Source: Catenovulum maritimum
GTDB lineage: Bacteria > Pseudomonadota > Gammaproteobacteria > Enterobacterales > Alteromonadaceae
NCBI RefSeq assembly: GCF_001050375.1
Contig: NZ_KQ130488.1
Location: forward strand, 62,001 to 126,000
DNA length: 64,000 nucleotides
Reading direction: 5' to 3'
The notes under the pieces were generated by a model that saw only the letters and a program-made list of their open reading frames with translations, was not told the origin of the DNA and searched no databases. The translations under genes and the position numbers were made by a program. Shown here piece after piece: positions 36,877 to 45,599 of the stretch (position 1 is its first letter; the number at the start of each line of letters is the position of its first letter).

Positions 36877-37749
36877 ATGATTTTCGCTTATTTACAACTT
36901 GTTCGAGCCCCTGCTGGATTAACTGCAGTCTCAAATATTCTTGCAGCGGCCACTATTGCATCTGCGGGACTATTCAGTCACCAACTTGGGTATCTAATCA
37001 TAGCGAGTCTATTATTATATTTTGCGGGCATGGGTTTAAATGATTGCTTAGATTATAAAGAAGATTTAAAAGAAGGTTCGAACAGGCCCATAGTCAAAGG
37101 AAAGCTATCGTTAAAAAATGCATGGTTTTTTAGCTTAAGCTTAATGGTTTTAGGTAATTTTGTTGCTTTTCAGTCCAGTTTAATTTCTGGTTACTTAGCG
37201 CTTGCGTTGTCGGCTTCCATCTTAATTTATAATGGACTAATCAAAGAAGGTTTAATGGGTTCTTTCTGCATGGCGAGTTGCAGATATCTAAATTGGTTGC
37301 TTGGCGCCAGTTTTGTTGGTCTAAGCTATGCGAATTTATCTATTGGTCTGCCTATATTTTTCTATATCGCTGCGCTGACCTTTTTGAGCAAACAAGAATC
37401 ATCAGGAAAAAATAAGAATGCTGTATATGGCACAGCCCTACTTTTAAGTTTAACTTTAATCAGCTTGATAGGCTTAATCTGCTATAAATTTAACTTAAAT
37501 CATACTGAGTTAGTCATAGCTGCAATTATTTTATGCATTGCCAGCAGTTTAATTGGACATAAACTGATTAAGGTGTTTAAAGATTTCACCCCTGCTAATA
37601 TTCAAAAAATGATTTCTTGGATGATAATAGGAGTCATCCCTTTAGATGCGATCATGCTTGGACTTTCTGGCCATTATGTAATGGGTTTAATTGTTTTAGC
37701 CTTACTGCCACCGTGTCGGATATTAAATAAATATTTAGCCGTGACTTAA
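36877..37749 (+). CDS. eboC: UbiA-type prenyltransferase EboC
   Basis: 290 residues with about eight or nine membrane spans. The aromatic prenyltransferase metal motif N-D-x-x-D-x-x-x-D is present as N-D-C-L-D-Y-K-E-D (about 55-63), with S-N-R-P-I-V-K-G downstream, both usual for UbiA enzymes. The position as first of a run of ebo genes, and the absence of ubiquinone or heme genes nearby, identify it as EboC, not UbiA or CyoE. Ebo proteins are implicated in moving small molecules to the periplasm (the scytonemin monomer in Nostoc). The lipid it makes is unknown. Its ATG is 6 bp past the DUF945 stop. Confidence 0.85.
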   Translation: MIFAYLQLVRAPAGLTAVSNILAAATIASAGLFSHQLGYLIIASLLLYFAGMGLNDCLDYKEDLKEGSNRPIVKGKLSLKNAWFFSLSLMVLGNFVAFQSSLISGYLALALSASILIYNGLIKEGLMGSFCMASCRYLNWLLGASFVGLSYANLSIGLPIFFYIAALTFLSKQESSGKNKNAVYGTALLLSLTLISLIGLICYKFNLNHTELVIAAIILCIASSLIGHKLIKVFKDFTPANIQKMISWMIIGVIPLDAIMLGLSGHYVMGLIVLALLPPCRILNKYLAVT

Positions 37750-37753
37750 CCTT

Positions 37754-38515
37754 ATGATGAATACTTTACTAGACGAAATAACTCAGCAATTAACCAGTGA
37801 ACAAGCTGCCTGGCTAACAAAAAGTTTAAAACAACTAGCGACAACAGATGATATAGAAAACGATTTATTAGATTTGTCTGTTGTAGTCAAACGTAAATTT
37901 AATCAAGACTTGACCACAGCTAATGAAAGTTTTGCACTTTATTCAGCAGATGAAATCATTCGCTTTATCCTGTTAAAAACAGCATTTGATGCAGCTCACC
38001 AACAACAACTAGAAGTTAAATCATTAGCTCGTGCATATTACCTAGCTGGCGATGAAAGTGAAAAATGTACGTTGCTAAAAAGCTTTAATTTACTCGACCC
38101 TCAAGGTTCGGCTGTTAATGTTGCTATCAACTCAGCACGATGTAATAGCTTAATTGAGTTTTCCTCAATTGCACTCAACAACGCTTACCCAAGTTTACAT
38201 TTTCCAGAACTCAATTTTGACCAGCTTGTTTTAAAATCTTTATTTTTAGGCTTAGACATCTCAAAAACAGTTGGCTTATCTACTCGGTTAAATCCTAAGC
38301 TATCCAATATGTGTTTTTCATATGTTATTGAGCAAGCGCTCGCAGAACGAGTGCCACCTGCTTCAATTTGGTTAGCCATTCAACCAGAAGATTTAACTGA
38401 CGACTTAGCGCAATCATTAGAACAATATCTAAGTTACTTTTATCAAGATACAGCTCATCAGCTAGCAGTTAATTGTTATATAAAATCACATAATTTAAAC
38501 CTAACTTTGTCATAA
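37754..38515 (+). CDS. eboA: EboA domain protein
   Basis: 253 residues, helical, no membrane segment. The C-terminal half carries the EboA signature: N-S-A-R-C-N-S (about 122-128), N-N-A-Y-P-S-L-H-F-P-E-L, L-V-L-K-S-L-F-L-G-L and R-L-N-P-K-L-S-N-M. These match my recollection of cyanobacterial and Pseudomonas EboA. No biochemical activity is known for the family. It follows eboC after 4 bp, which implies coupled expression. Confidence 0.85.
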   Translation: MMNTLLDEITQQLTSEQAAWLTKSLKQLATTDDIENDLLDLSVVVKRKFNQDLTTANESFALYSADEIIRFILLKTAFDAAHQQQLEVKSLARAYYLAGDESEKCTLLKSFNLLDPQGSAVNVAINSARCNSLIEFSSIALNNAYPSLHFPELNFDQLVLKSLFLGLDISKTVGLSTRLNPKLSNMCFSYVIEQALAERVPPASIWLAIQPEDLTDDLAQSLEQYLSYFYQDTAHQLAVNCYIKSHNLNLTLS

Positions 38516-38603
38516 ATATTAAAATTTATAACTAATGTACAACTTAATTATAATGTTTTTTTGCTATTATTAGTCGATTAAACGCCTTAAGTAGGAAATA
38601 ACA

Positions 38604-39485
38604 ATGAAATACTTTGATCCACATATCCATATGTTGTCTCGCACAACTGATGATTACCAAAATATGGCAGAAGCAGGCATTATTGGCGTAATCGAACCCG
38701 CATTTTGGTTAGGCCAGCCCCGAACTCAAGTAGGATCATTTATTGATTATTTTGATACCCTAATTGGCTGGGAGCATTTTAGAGCATCACAATTTGGCAT
38801 TATGCACTTTTGTACCATGGGATTAAATCCCAAAGAATCTAACGACGTTGACCTAGCAGAAGCTGTAATGAAGATTTTGCCTAGGTACTGCCAAAAAGAT
38901 AACGTTGTTGGCGTCGGTGAAATTGGTTATGACGATATTACTCCAGAAGAAGACAGGTTCTTATTAGAGCAATTGGAAATAGCAAAAAACTTAAACTTGC
39001 CGGTTTTAGTACACACCCCACACAGAGATAAAGTCAGCGGTACTAAGCGAACAATTGATGCGATTAGAGATAGTGGTATTGCCGAGGAAATGGTATTGAT
39101 TGATCATCTAAACGAACAAACCTTACCACTGGTTTTAGAAACTGACTGCTGGCGTGGGCATAGTATTTACCCAAATACAAAAATGTCTGAGCCGAGAATG
39201 GTAAAATTACTGCAAGAATACGGCACTGAAAAAATGGTGATCAATAGCGCTGCGGATTGGGGTATAAGCGATCCACTTAAAGTGCCAAAAACAGCACAAG
39301 CCATGCTTGAATCAGGCTTTTCAGAGGCCGAAGTTGAAAAGGTGACCTTTAATAATCCGATTAACTTTTTTGCACAAAGTGGTCGAATTTCTATCGATAT
39401 GGTTAAAAAGCCTTTAATAGATCAAACCAAAACGTACAATGAAAACAAAGTATTACGTGGTCAAGATCCAATCATTGAAAGCTAA
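38604..39485 (+). CDS. eboB: TatD-like metal hydrolase EboB
   Basis: 293 residues, amidohydrolase TIM barrel. Metal ligands are visible: the D-P-H-I-H pair at 5-9, Glu in G-V-G-E-I-G-Y-D, His in V-H-T-P-H-R-D-K, His in L-I-D-H-L-N-E, and a final Asp in A-A-D-W-G. It resembles TatD nucleases, but ebo members form their own group and a nuclease role is unproved. It starts 88 bp after eboA with TAGGA ahead of the ATG. The gap is AT-rich and could hold an internal promoter. Confidence 0.86.
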   Translation: MKYFDPHIHMLSRTTDDYQNMAEAGIIGVIEPAFWLGQPRTQVGSFIDYFDTLIGWEHFRASQFGIMHFCTMGLNPKESNDVDLAEAVMKILPRYCQKDNVVGVGEIGYDDITPEEDRFLLEQLEIAKNLNLPVLVHTPHRDKVSGTKRTIDAIRDSGIAEEMVLIDHLNEQTLPLVLETDCWRGHSIYPNTKMSEPRMVKLLQEYGTEKMVINSAADWGISDPLKVPKTAQAMLESGFSEAEVEKVTFNNPINFFAQSGRISIDMVKKPLIDQTKTYNENKVLRGQDPIIES

Positions 39486-40709
39486 ATGAAAACCGAATTC
39501 TACAGCGCCAACCAGTTAACTTATTGTAGTAATGTGCATCCAGGGGAATCACTGGATGCCGTCATTGACAATATACAAACTAAGTTTGTAAAGGTTAAAA
39601 ACGCGAGACAATTGTCGAGCATGCACTCTGGGCTTTGGCTCGCCAATAAAGCAGCAAAATCCTTAATCGATGAACCGGATAAACTCAGTCTATTTCAGCA
39701 AGTTTTGAAACATAATGGTGTAGAGCTTACCAGTTTAAATGGTTTTCCTTTTGGTGACTTTCATCAAGCTGTCGTTAAAAATAAAGTTTACTTGCCTGAT
39801 TGGTCAGAAACCAGTCGCCTCGATTACAGCAAAAATTTAGCTAAAATATTGGCGCTATGTATGCCGAAAGCGCAATTAAAAGGCGCAATATCGACCCTAC
39901 CCTTTGGTTATGCGTCACTTTGGAATACCCGTAAACAAGCAAAAGCAACAGAGCAATTAATAGAGCTAATTAAATACCTGATTGAGTTAGAAGAAAAAAC
40001 GGGTAAACAAATTCAATTTGGCATCGAAATGGAGCCTGATTGCGTATTTGAAAAAACATCTCAACTAGTCGATTATTTTAAACACGATTTACTGCCTGCT
40101 GCCGCAATAGCTGGCTATAGTAAGCATCAAGTATTGCGCTATATAGGCTGTTGTTATGATACTTGCCATCAGGCTGTGTTGAATGAAGATATATTGATTT
40201 CGCTCGAGCAAATTAGTCAACTGGGGATCGAGATTGTTAAAATTCAAATATCAAATGCAGTTGCAGCAGATATTAAAAATACTGAACAAATTGAACAGCT
40301 CAATCAATTATTTTCTGATCCTAAGTTTTTACACCAAACAAAAATTACCTCTAAAGCGTCGCCACAAGAAAGCTCAACCGCACTAGCAGATTTATCAAAA
40401 TCTGAATTAGAACAATTTTTACAACAAAATCAGAACCAAGCTTTCTCCGCTCGAATTCATTACCACATACCGATAAATCAAGATTCATTCCCATATGGCT
40501 TTATCTCAAGCACACAAGATGCGATAAAACAGTGTTTAAGCTTTTTAGTCAATAACCCAGATTGCAGGCCATTTTTAGAAGTAGAAACTTATACCTGGCT
40601 AAATTTTATTGATGCTAGCATCAAGCTAGATACTCAATTGATTTCAGGCCTAACGCAAGAATTAACTTGGCTAGAAAATACTTTGTCTGAACTCAAATTA
40701 TTAAAATAA
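39486..40709 (+). CDS. eboE: Metabolite traffic protein EboE
   Basis: 407 residues, xylose-isomerase-like TIM barrel. The N-terminal T-Y-C-S-N-V-H-P-G-E-S segment and N-G-F-P-F-G-D-F-H are the EboE marks. Candidate metal ligands lie in I-E-M-E-P-D and C-Y-D-T-C-H. EboE is required in cyanobacteria for export of the scytonemin precursor; the reaction is unknown. The ATG directly follows the eboB stop (TAAATG), so translation is coupled. Confidence 0.88.
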   Translation: MKTEFYSANQLTYCSNVHPGESLDAVIDNIQTKFVKVKNARQLSSMHSGLWLANKAAKSLIDEPDKLSLFQQVLKHNGVELTSLNGFPFGDFHQAVVKNKVYLPDWSETSRLDYSKNLAKILALCMPKAQLKGAISTLPFGYASLWNTRKQAKATEQLIELIKYLIELEEKTGKQIQFGIEMEPDCVFEKTSQLVDYFKHDLLPAAAIAGYSKHQVLRYIGCCYDTCHQAVLNEDILISLEQISQLGIEIVKIQISNAVAADIKNTEQIEQLNQLFSDPKFLHQTKITSKASPQESSTALADLSKSELEQFLQQNQNQAFSARIHYHIPINQDSFPYGFISSTQDAIKQCLSFLVNNPDCRPFLEVETYTWLNFIDASIKLDTQLISGLTQELTWLENTLSELKLLK

Positions 40710-40724
40710 CAAGCGAAAAAAATT

Positions 40725-42101
40725 ATGACAAAACCCTTAATCGTCATTGATGTAGTTGCTCTCAGCCCTTACATGCTGGGTGAAAATACCCCAAACATAA
40801 ACAAGTTACTTGATAAAGGATATCAATCAAACGCGCTCGAAGCTGTTTTTCCTGCGGTAACCACCACAGCGCAAAGCGCTATGTTGACAGGTAAACAGGC
40901 CAATGAACACGGGATTGTTGGTAATGGTTGGTATTTTAAAGACTTAGCAGAAGTCGGGTTCTGGAAACAAGCGAACCAACTGGTTAAAGCGGATAAAATT
41001 TGGCATAAATTAAAATCCACTATACCCAAGTTTAAAGTGTCTAAATTATTTTGGTGGTACAACATGTACGCAGATGTCGACTACAGCATCACACCTAGAC
41101 CACATTATCTAGCAGATGGCGGTAAAATATTTGACCTTTACTCAAGTCCAACTGGCTTACATCAAGGGATAGAAGACAAAATAGGAAAATTTCCATTTTT
41201 CAATTTTTGGGGACCTAAAGCTGGAATTGGCGCTAGCCAATGGATAGCCAAAGCGGCAATTGAAGAATTTAAACAAAATAAACCCAATTTACAGTTTATT
41301 TACTTGCCCCACTTAGATTACTGCTTACAAAAATTTGGTCCTGATCACGAATCAATCGCAGCTGAGATCCAAGCCATAGACAAAGTATTAGGAGATATTT
41401 TTGCCAGCGTAACGGATGAAAGCGCAGATTTTATGTTAGTTTCTGAATACGGAATAACCCAAGTAGATCAGTGTATCGACATCAATAAAATATTAAGAAA
41501 ACAAGGTTATATCCAAGTTAGGAAAACAAATCAGTTTGAAAACTTAGATTGTGGCGCCTCTGCTGCATTTGCCGTAGCAGATCATCAATGCGCTCATATA
41601 TACGTCAATGACAAATCTAAACTCGACGAGATAAAGCAGTTATTAATTGAAACGCCAGGCATAGAAAGCGTGTTGGATAAAGACCAACAAAGTCAGCTAA
41701 ATATAAACCATGAAAGAAGTGGAGACTTAGTCGCCATTAGCCAAGCCAACGCTTGGTTTAGCTATTATTACTGGTTGGATGACGCAAATGCGCCTGATTT
41801 TGCCAGAACGGTGGATATTCACAGAAAACCCGGATATGACCCGCTAGAAATGTTTATTGACCCCAAAATAAAATTCCCTTTACTCGCGGTAGTTTGGCGT
41901 CTATTAAAGAAAAAATTAGGATTCAGGTATCTAATGGATATCATCCCTTTAGATACTCATTTAATTAAAGGGAGCCATGGCAGAATTACCGACAACCCTA
42001 ACCAAGGTCCAATATTAATTGCTAAAACTGAATTAGTTAAAGACTCAACTCAGTTTAAAATGACTGATGTTTTTAATTTAATTCAAAAACACTTTAAATA
42101 A
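40725..42101 (+). CDS. eboF: Alkaline-phosphatase-superfamily EboF (NPP-like)
   Basis: 458 residues of the nucleotide pyrophosphatase/phosphodiesterase type. A metal Asp is in V-I-D9-V, and the nucleophilic Thr region is F-P-A-V-T46-T-T-A-Q-S with M-L-T-G-K after it. Further metal sites are at L-P-H-L-D-Y and G-S-H-G. No signal peptide is seen, so it is probably cytosolic, as in other ebo clusters. It probably cleaves a phosphodiester or pyrophosphate, but the substrate is unknown. It is the last gene of the cluster and a hairpin follows it. Confidence 0.85.
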   Translation: MTKPLIVIDVVALSPYMLGENTPNINKLLDKGYQSNALEAVFPAVTTTAQSAMLTGKQANEHGIVGNGWYFKDLAEVGFWKQANQLVKADKIWHKLKSTIPKFKVSKLFWWYNMYADVDYSITPRPHYLADGGKIFDLYSSPTGLHQGIEDKIGKFPFFNFWGPKAGIGASQWIAKAAIEEFKQNKPNLQFIYLPHLDYCLQKFGPDHESIAAEIQAIDKVLGDIFASVTDESADFMLVSEYGITQVDQCIDINKILRKQGYIQVRKTNQFENLDCGASAAFAVADHQCAHIYVNDKSKLDEIKQLLIETPGIESVLDKDQQSQLNINHERSGDLVAISQANAWFSYYYWLDDANAPDFARTVDIHRKPGYDPLEMFIDPKIKFPLLAVVWRLLKKKLGFRYLMDIIPLDTHLIKGSHGRITDNPNQGPILIAKTELVKDSTQFKMTDVFNLIQKHFK

Positions 42102-42118
42102 CCTTCCACACACATTTA

Positions 42119-42156
42119 CCTCCTAAATTAGCTATCTCAGATAGTTAATTGGGAGG
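42119..42156 (+). terminator. Hairpin after the ebo cluster
   Basis: CCTCC...AGCTATCT pairs with AGATAGTT...GGAGG in an imperfect stem of about 17 pairs, 17 bp after the eboF stop. An A-rich segment follows, not a T run, so the case for an intrinsic terminator is only moderate. Confidence 0.45.
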
Positions 42157-42186
42157 GGAATTCTAAAAAAACTTTCCAAATACCTA

Positions 42187-42200
42187 TGCATACGTATGCA
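42187..42200. promoter_or_regulatory. Palindromic operator 1, LacI-family type
   Basis: TGCATACGTATGCA is a perfect 14-bp palindrome with central CpG, the usual architecture of LacI-family operators. It lies 276 bp upstream of the TonB-dependent receptor start. No LacI-type regulator gene is inside the window. Confidence 0.6.
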
Positions 42201-42328
42201 ATAATTTACAGTTAAATTAAGTTAATTTAATTAACATAATTTAACCTAATTAGAACACCCCATTTTAAATCAATCACTTAAAATAAAAACGACCAATATA
42301 GTTGTAAAAATAATGTAATGAATTTTCG

Positions 42329-42344
42329 TTGAATACGTATGCAA
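42329..42344. promoter_or_regulatory. Palindromic operator 2, LacI-family type
   Basis: TTGAATACGTATGCAA shares the ATACGTAT core with the site at 42187-42200 and pairs at 7 of 8 positions. Its centre is 143 bp from that of site 1, close to a whole number of helical turns, and 132 bp before the receptor start. A repressor bound to both could loop the promoter. Confidence 0.6.
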
Positions 42345-42476
42345 GCAGTTGTCGTTATTTACAATCCGCTATTAGTATTTAGTCAAAGGTAATCAGTAAA
42401 CGCTTCATTGAGTAGTTAAAGCCAAGCTGAACAAAATTCAAAAACATATAATTTTTTATGGCATGAGGTCAGACAA

Positions 42477-45449
42477 ATGAAACAATTTAAACCAAGTATT
42501 CTTACTTTAGCACTCGCGACGACAGGATTATTTTCCGGTTACAACTATGCGGCTGATCAAGGTTTAGACGAAGAAGTCGAAACGATTAAAATTACTGGCC
42601 TTCGTGGTGCATTAATGCGAGCTCAGGTAACTAAGATGGAGAGTACCTCTGTTGTCGAAGTGATCTCAGCTGAAGATATAGGTAAATTACCAGATAGCTC
42701 TATTGCCGAGTCTCTTTCTCGTCTACCTGGTATGGCAGGTGAAAGGAGAGATGGTCGTACAAGTGGTATTTCAGTACGAGGCTTCAGAGAAGATTACTCA
42801 GGGTCAACTATGAATGGCCGTGAATTATTAGGCATGGGTGATAACCGCGGCGTTGAATTCGATTTATATCCATCTGAGATAATGAGTGGTGTAACTGTAT
42901 ACAAATCTCCAGAAGCAAAATTAACAACACAAGGTGTTGCTGGTACAGTTGATCTACAAACGGCTAAACCTCTAACCTCTGATGAATATTTTGCTATTAA
43001 TATGAACTTAGAGCAGAACGGTATGAAATCAGGTAACCCTGACTTCGATGATAATGGCCATCGTCTCGCTGTTAGCTTTTCACAAAAATTTGCTGATGAC
43101 ACTATTGGCGTTGCTGTTGCTTATGCAACGACTGAGTCTCCTAGCCAAGAAGAGCAGTTCCGAGGCTGGGGCTACGCTGATGTAGGTTTAGAAGATAAAG
43201 ATGAAGATGGTAACGTGACAAAAGACCATGTTTATGACGCGATAACAAACCCAGCTGGCACAATCCGCCTCGAAAATGGCCTGACAAAGGATGACTTAGC
43301 TGGCGCTAAAATATTAGGCGGACATGATTCATATGTTAGATCAGCTCTACTTGAACGCGATACGCTTGCAGCTGTCGTTCAATTCAAACCTAGCGACGAT
43401 TTAACAATCAGCCTAGATGCATTGAAAATTGATTTTTCTGATACTCAAGTAAAACGAGGGTTTGAAGAAGGTGGAGCTGAATGGGGTACAGGTAAGCATT
43501 ATACCATCTCATCTGTCGAGAAAGGACTGGTCACAGCTGGCAGAGCTGGTGATAGCAATAATGCATTTAAAACTGTCGTCAGAAACGACTCATATGCAAA
43601 AACGGCAGATTTGACCGCTTTTGGTGCCAATATTAAATATCAATTAAATGAAGATTGGAAATTAGAATTAGATCTTTCTAGCAGTGAAGTTGATAAAAAA
43701 ATTATAGACATAGAAAGCTATTCAGGCGTTGGCCGTTCGAGACATAAAGATCAAGGTGCTGGCATGATCCGTGGTTTCGAAATGACATCGACTGGGGTGA
43801 TGTATAACCAACCAACTGGAGTAACTAACCCAGACCTATCAGACACAGCTGTAGTTAAACTAGCAGGACCGCAATCTTGGGGTGGTGGAATGCAAGGCTT
43901 CGCTGATAGATTCCCTGAAAATACGACTCAAGCTAAAAATTCAGATGCGCCAATTACCTATGCAGAAGCTCAAGATGGTTTTGTTAACGAACCCGTTTTC
44001 CACGAAGAAATGGACGCGTTAAAGTTTAATGCGACAGGCCTAGTCGAATTAGGTCCTATTACTAAACTACATACTGGTATCCGATACAGTGATAGAAGTA
44101 AATCAAAAGACAATAGAGGTGCATTTTTAACCTCTACAGCTTGGCCTGACCAGGGTCAAATTCCAGAAGAGTATATTGTTGGGCAAACAAGTTTAGGCTT
44201 TTTAGGTTTAGGCAACATGGTTGCGTATGACAGCTTAGCTATGTTCGATAATAATGAGTACACAAAAGGTGATGCCGCTCTTTTTGAAACGGGTCGAAAA
44301 GGTGATTCATATACTGTATCTGAAGAAATGACTCAAATATATCTACAAGCAGATATAGAAGCCGAAATTGGTTCTATTTATGTTAGAGGTAATATGGGTG
44401 TTCAATATGTCGACACGACTCAGTCATCAAGTGGTTTCTTCGCTCAAATTGGTGAGGGAAGCTTGGTTAATGCAGCAGAAACATCGGAAGAGCTTAGCTA
44501 TTCAACCGTATTACCTAGTTTATCTTTAAACTTCGAGTTAATGGATGACCATATTTTAAGAACTGCAGTTGCTAAAACGCAAACTAGGCCACGAATTGAT
44601 GATATGAAAGCCGGTGGGAAAGTTGATTTTTCTTTTAATCCAGGTCGAGTAGCAAGTACAACTATTGATAACAGTCCATGGAGTGCAGACAGTGGTAACC
44701 CATTCCTAAAACCACTTGAAGCAAACCAATTTGATTTAGCATATGACTGGTATTTTGCTGAAGATGGATTTATGTCTGCTGCATTTTTCTATAAAGACAT
44801 AACAAACTGGCATTATCAAGCAAGTTTACCTCGTGACTTTAGTGATGCTTACATTGCAAGCTATCATAAAACAGAAGATGACCAAGGAAATGTAATTACA
44901 CCTGGTACTTTCATGGGTATTTCGTCGGCAAAAATTGACGGACTAGAAGGCTTTGTTAGAGGTTACGAATTCCAAGTAACACTACCACTGAATTTAGTCG
45001 CTGACAGCTTAGATGGATTCGGTGTTATGTTTAGTGCGGCCTTTAATGATGGAAATCTAAATACATTCGAAGGTGTTAAGCTAGATGAGACATTAGAAAT
45101 ACCAGGCTTATCGGATGAAACCTACTCACTTGTTGGTTACTATGAATCTGGTGGATTACAAATTCGTATCGCAGGTACTAAACGTGACGAATTTTTAACC
45201 GAAGATAGAGGTTTAAGCCTAGCTCTAGAACCTTCTACTGATAATGGTAGTACTCTGTGGGATGCACAAATTGGCTACGACTTTGGTAAAGGTGGTTTTA
45301 ATTCCCTTGAAGGCTTAACAGTTTCACTTCAAGCGCAAAATATAACAGATGAAGATCAAGTTAAATTTGCCAACGGTGATCCTCGACAAATCGTTAAGCA
45401 CCAATCGTTTGGTTCAAACTACTTATTAGGATTAAATTACAAATTCTAA
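42477..45449 (+). CDS. TonB-dependent receptor
   Basis: 990 residues. A signal peptide (cleavage near Y-N-Y-A-A, about residue 25) is followed by a plug domain with E-T-I-K-I-T-G-L-R (TonB-box-like start) and I-S-V-R-G-F, ending in G-V-A-G-T-V-D-L-Q-T. A 22-strand barrel follows and ends with a terminal Phe (L-L-G-L-N-Y-K-F). This length and plug type are typical of carbohydrate-transporting receptors of Alteromonadales and Caulobacter, not of siderophore receptors. The downstream halogenase gene commonly accompanies such receptors in polysaccharide or oligosaccharide loci. Two operator-like palindromes precede it and a terminator follows. Confidence 0.92.
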   Translation: MKQFKPSILTLALATTGLFSGYNYAADQGLDEEVETIKITGLRGALMRAQVTKMESTSVVEVISAEDIGKLPDSSIAESLSRLPGMAGERRDGRTSGISVRGFREDYSGSTMNGRELLGMGDNRGVEFDLYPSEIMSGVTVYKSPEAKLTTQGVAGTVDLQTAKPLTSDEYFAINMNLEQNGMKSGNPDFDDNGHRLAVSFSQKFADDTIGVAVAYATTESPSQEEQFRGWGYADVGLEDKDEDGNVTKDHVYDAITNPAGTIRLENGLTKDDLAGAKILGGHDSYVRSALLERDTLAAVVQFKPSDDLTISLDALKIDFSDTQVKRGFEEGGAEWGTGKHYTISSVEKGLVTAGRAGDSNNAFKTVVRNDSYAKTADLTAFGANIKYQLNEDWKLELDLSSSEVDKKIIDIESYSGVGRSRHKDQGAGMIRGFEMTSTGVMYNQPTGVTNPDLSDTAVVKLAGPQSWGGGMQGFADRFPENTTQAKNSDAPITYAEAQDGFVNEPVFHEEMDALKFNATGLVELGPITKLHTGIRYSDRSKSKDNRGAFLTSTAWPDQGQIPEEYIVGQTSLGFLGLGNMVAYDSLAMFDNNEYTKGDAALFETGRKGDSYTVSEEMTQIYLQADIEAEIGSIYVRGNMGVQYVDTTQSSSGFFAQIGEGSLVNAAETSEELSYSTVLPSLSLNFELMDDHILRTAVAKTQTRPRIDDMKAGGKVDFSFNPGRVASTTIDNSPWSADSGNPFLKPLEANQFDLAYDWYFAEDGFMSAAFFYKDITNWHYQASLPRDFSDAYIASYHKTEDDQGNVITPGTFMGISSAKIDGLEGFVRGYEFQVTLPLNLVADSLDGFGVMFSAAFNDGNLNTFEGVKLDETLEIPGLSDETYSLVGYYESGGLQIRIAGTKRDEFLTEDRGLSLALEPSTDNGSTLWDAQIGYDFGKGGFNSLEGLTVSLQAQNITDEDQVKFANGDPRQIVKHQSFGSNYLLGLNYKF

Positions 45450-45482
45450 TACCATTCTCTTACCTTCTAGGTTAGCAATTTT

Positions 45483-45519
45483 AAGGCTCTATTGATTTAA
45501 TCAATAGAGCCTTTCTCCT
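45483..45519 (+). terminator. Intrinsic terminator after the receptor gene
   Basis: A perfect 13-bp stem (AAGGCTCTATTGA / TCAATAGAGCCTT) with a 5-base loop and a pyrimidine/T-rich tail, 33 bp past the receptor stop. It should limit read-through into the halogenase gene 81 bp further on. Confidence 0.85.
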
Positions 45520-45599
45520 TTTATGAACATAAGCCTACAATTTAAAAGTTATGTGCTACCTTTAAATAAACTTCAATATTTTCAATTCATAAGGTCAAG

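Noticed and set aside
38604-39485. EboB as the housekeeping DNase TatD
   Set aside because: The surrounding eboC, eboA, eboE and eboF genes and the divergent barrel segments indicate the ebo group rather than TatD itself.
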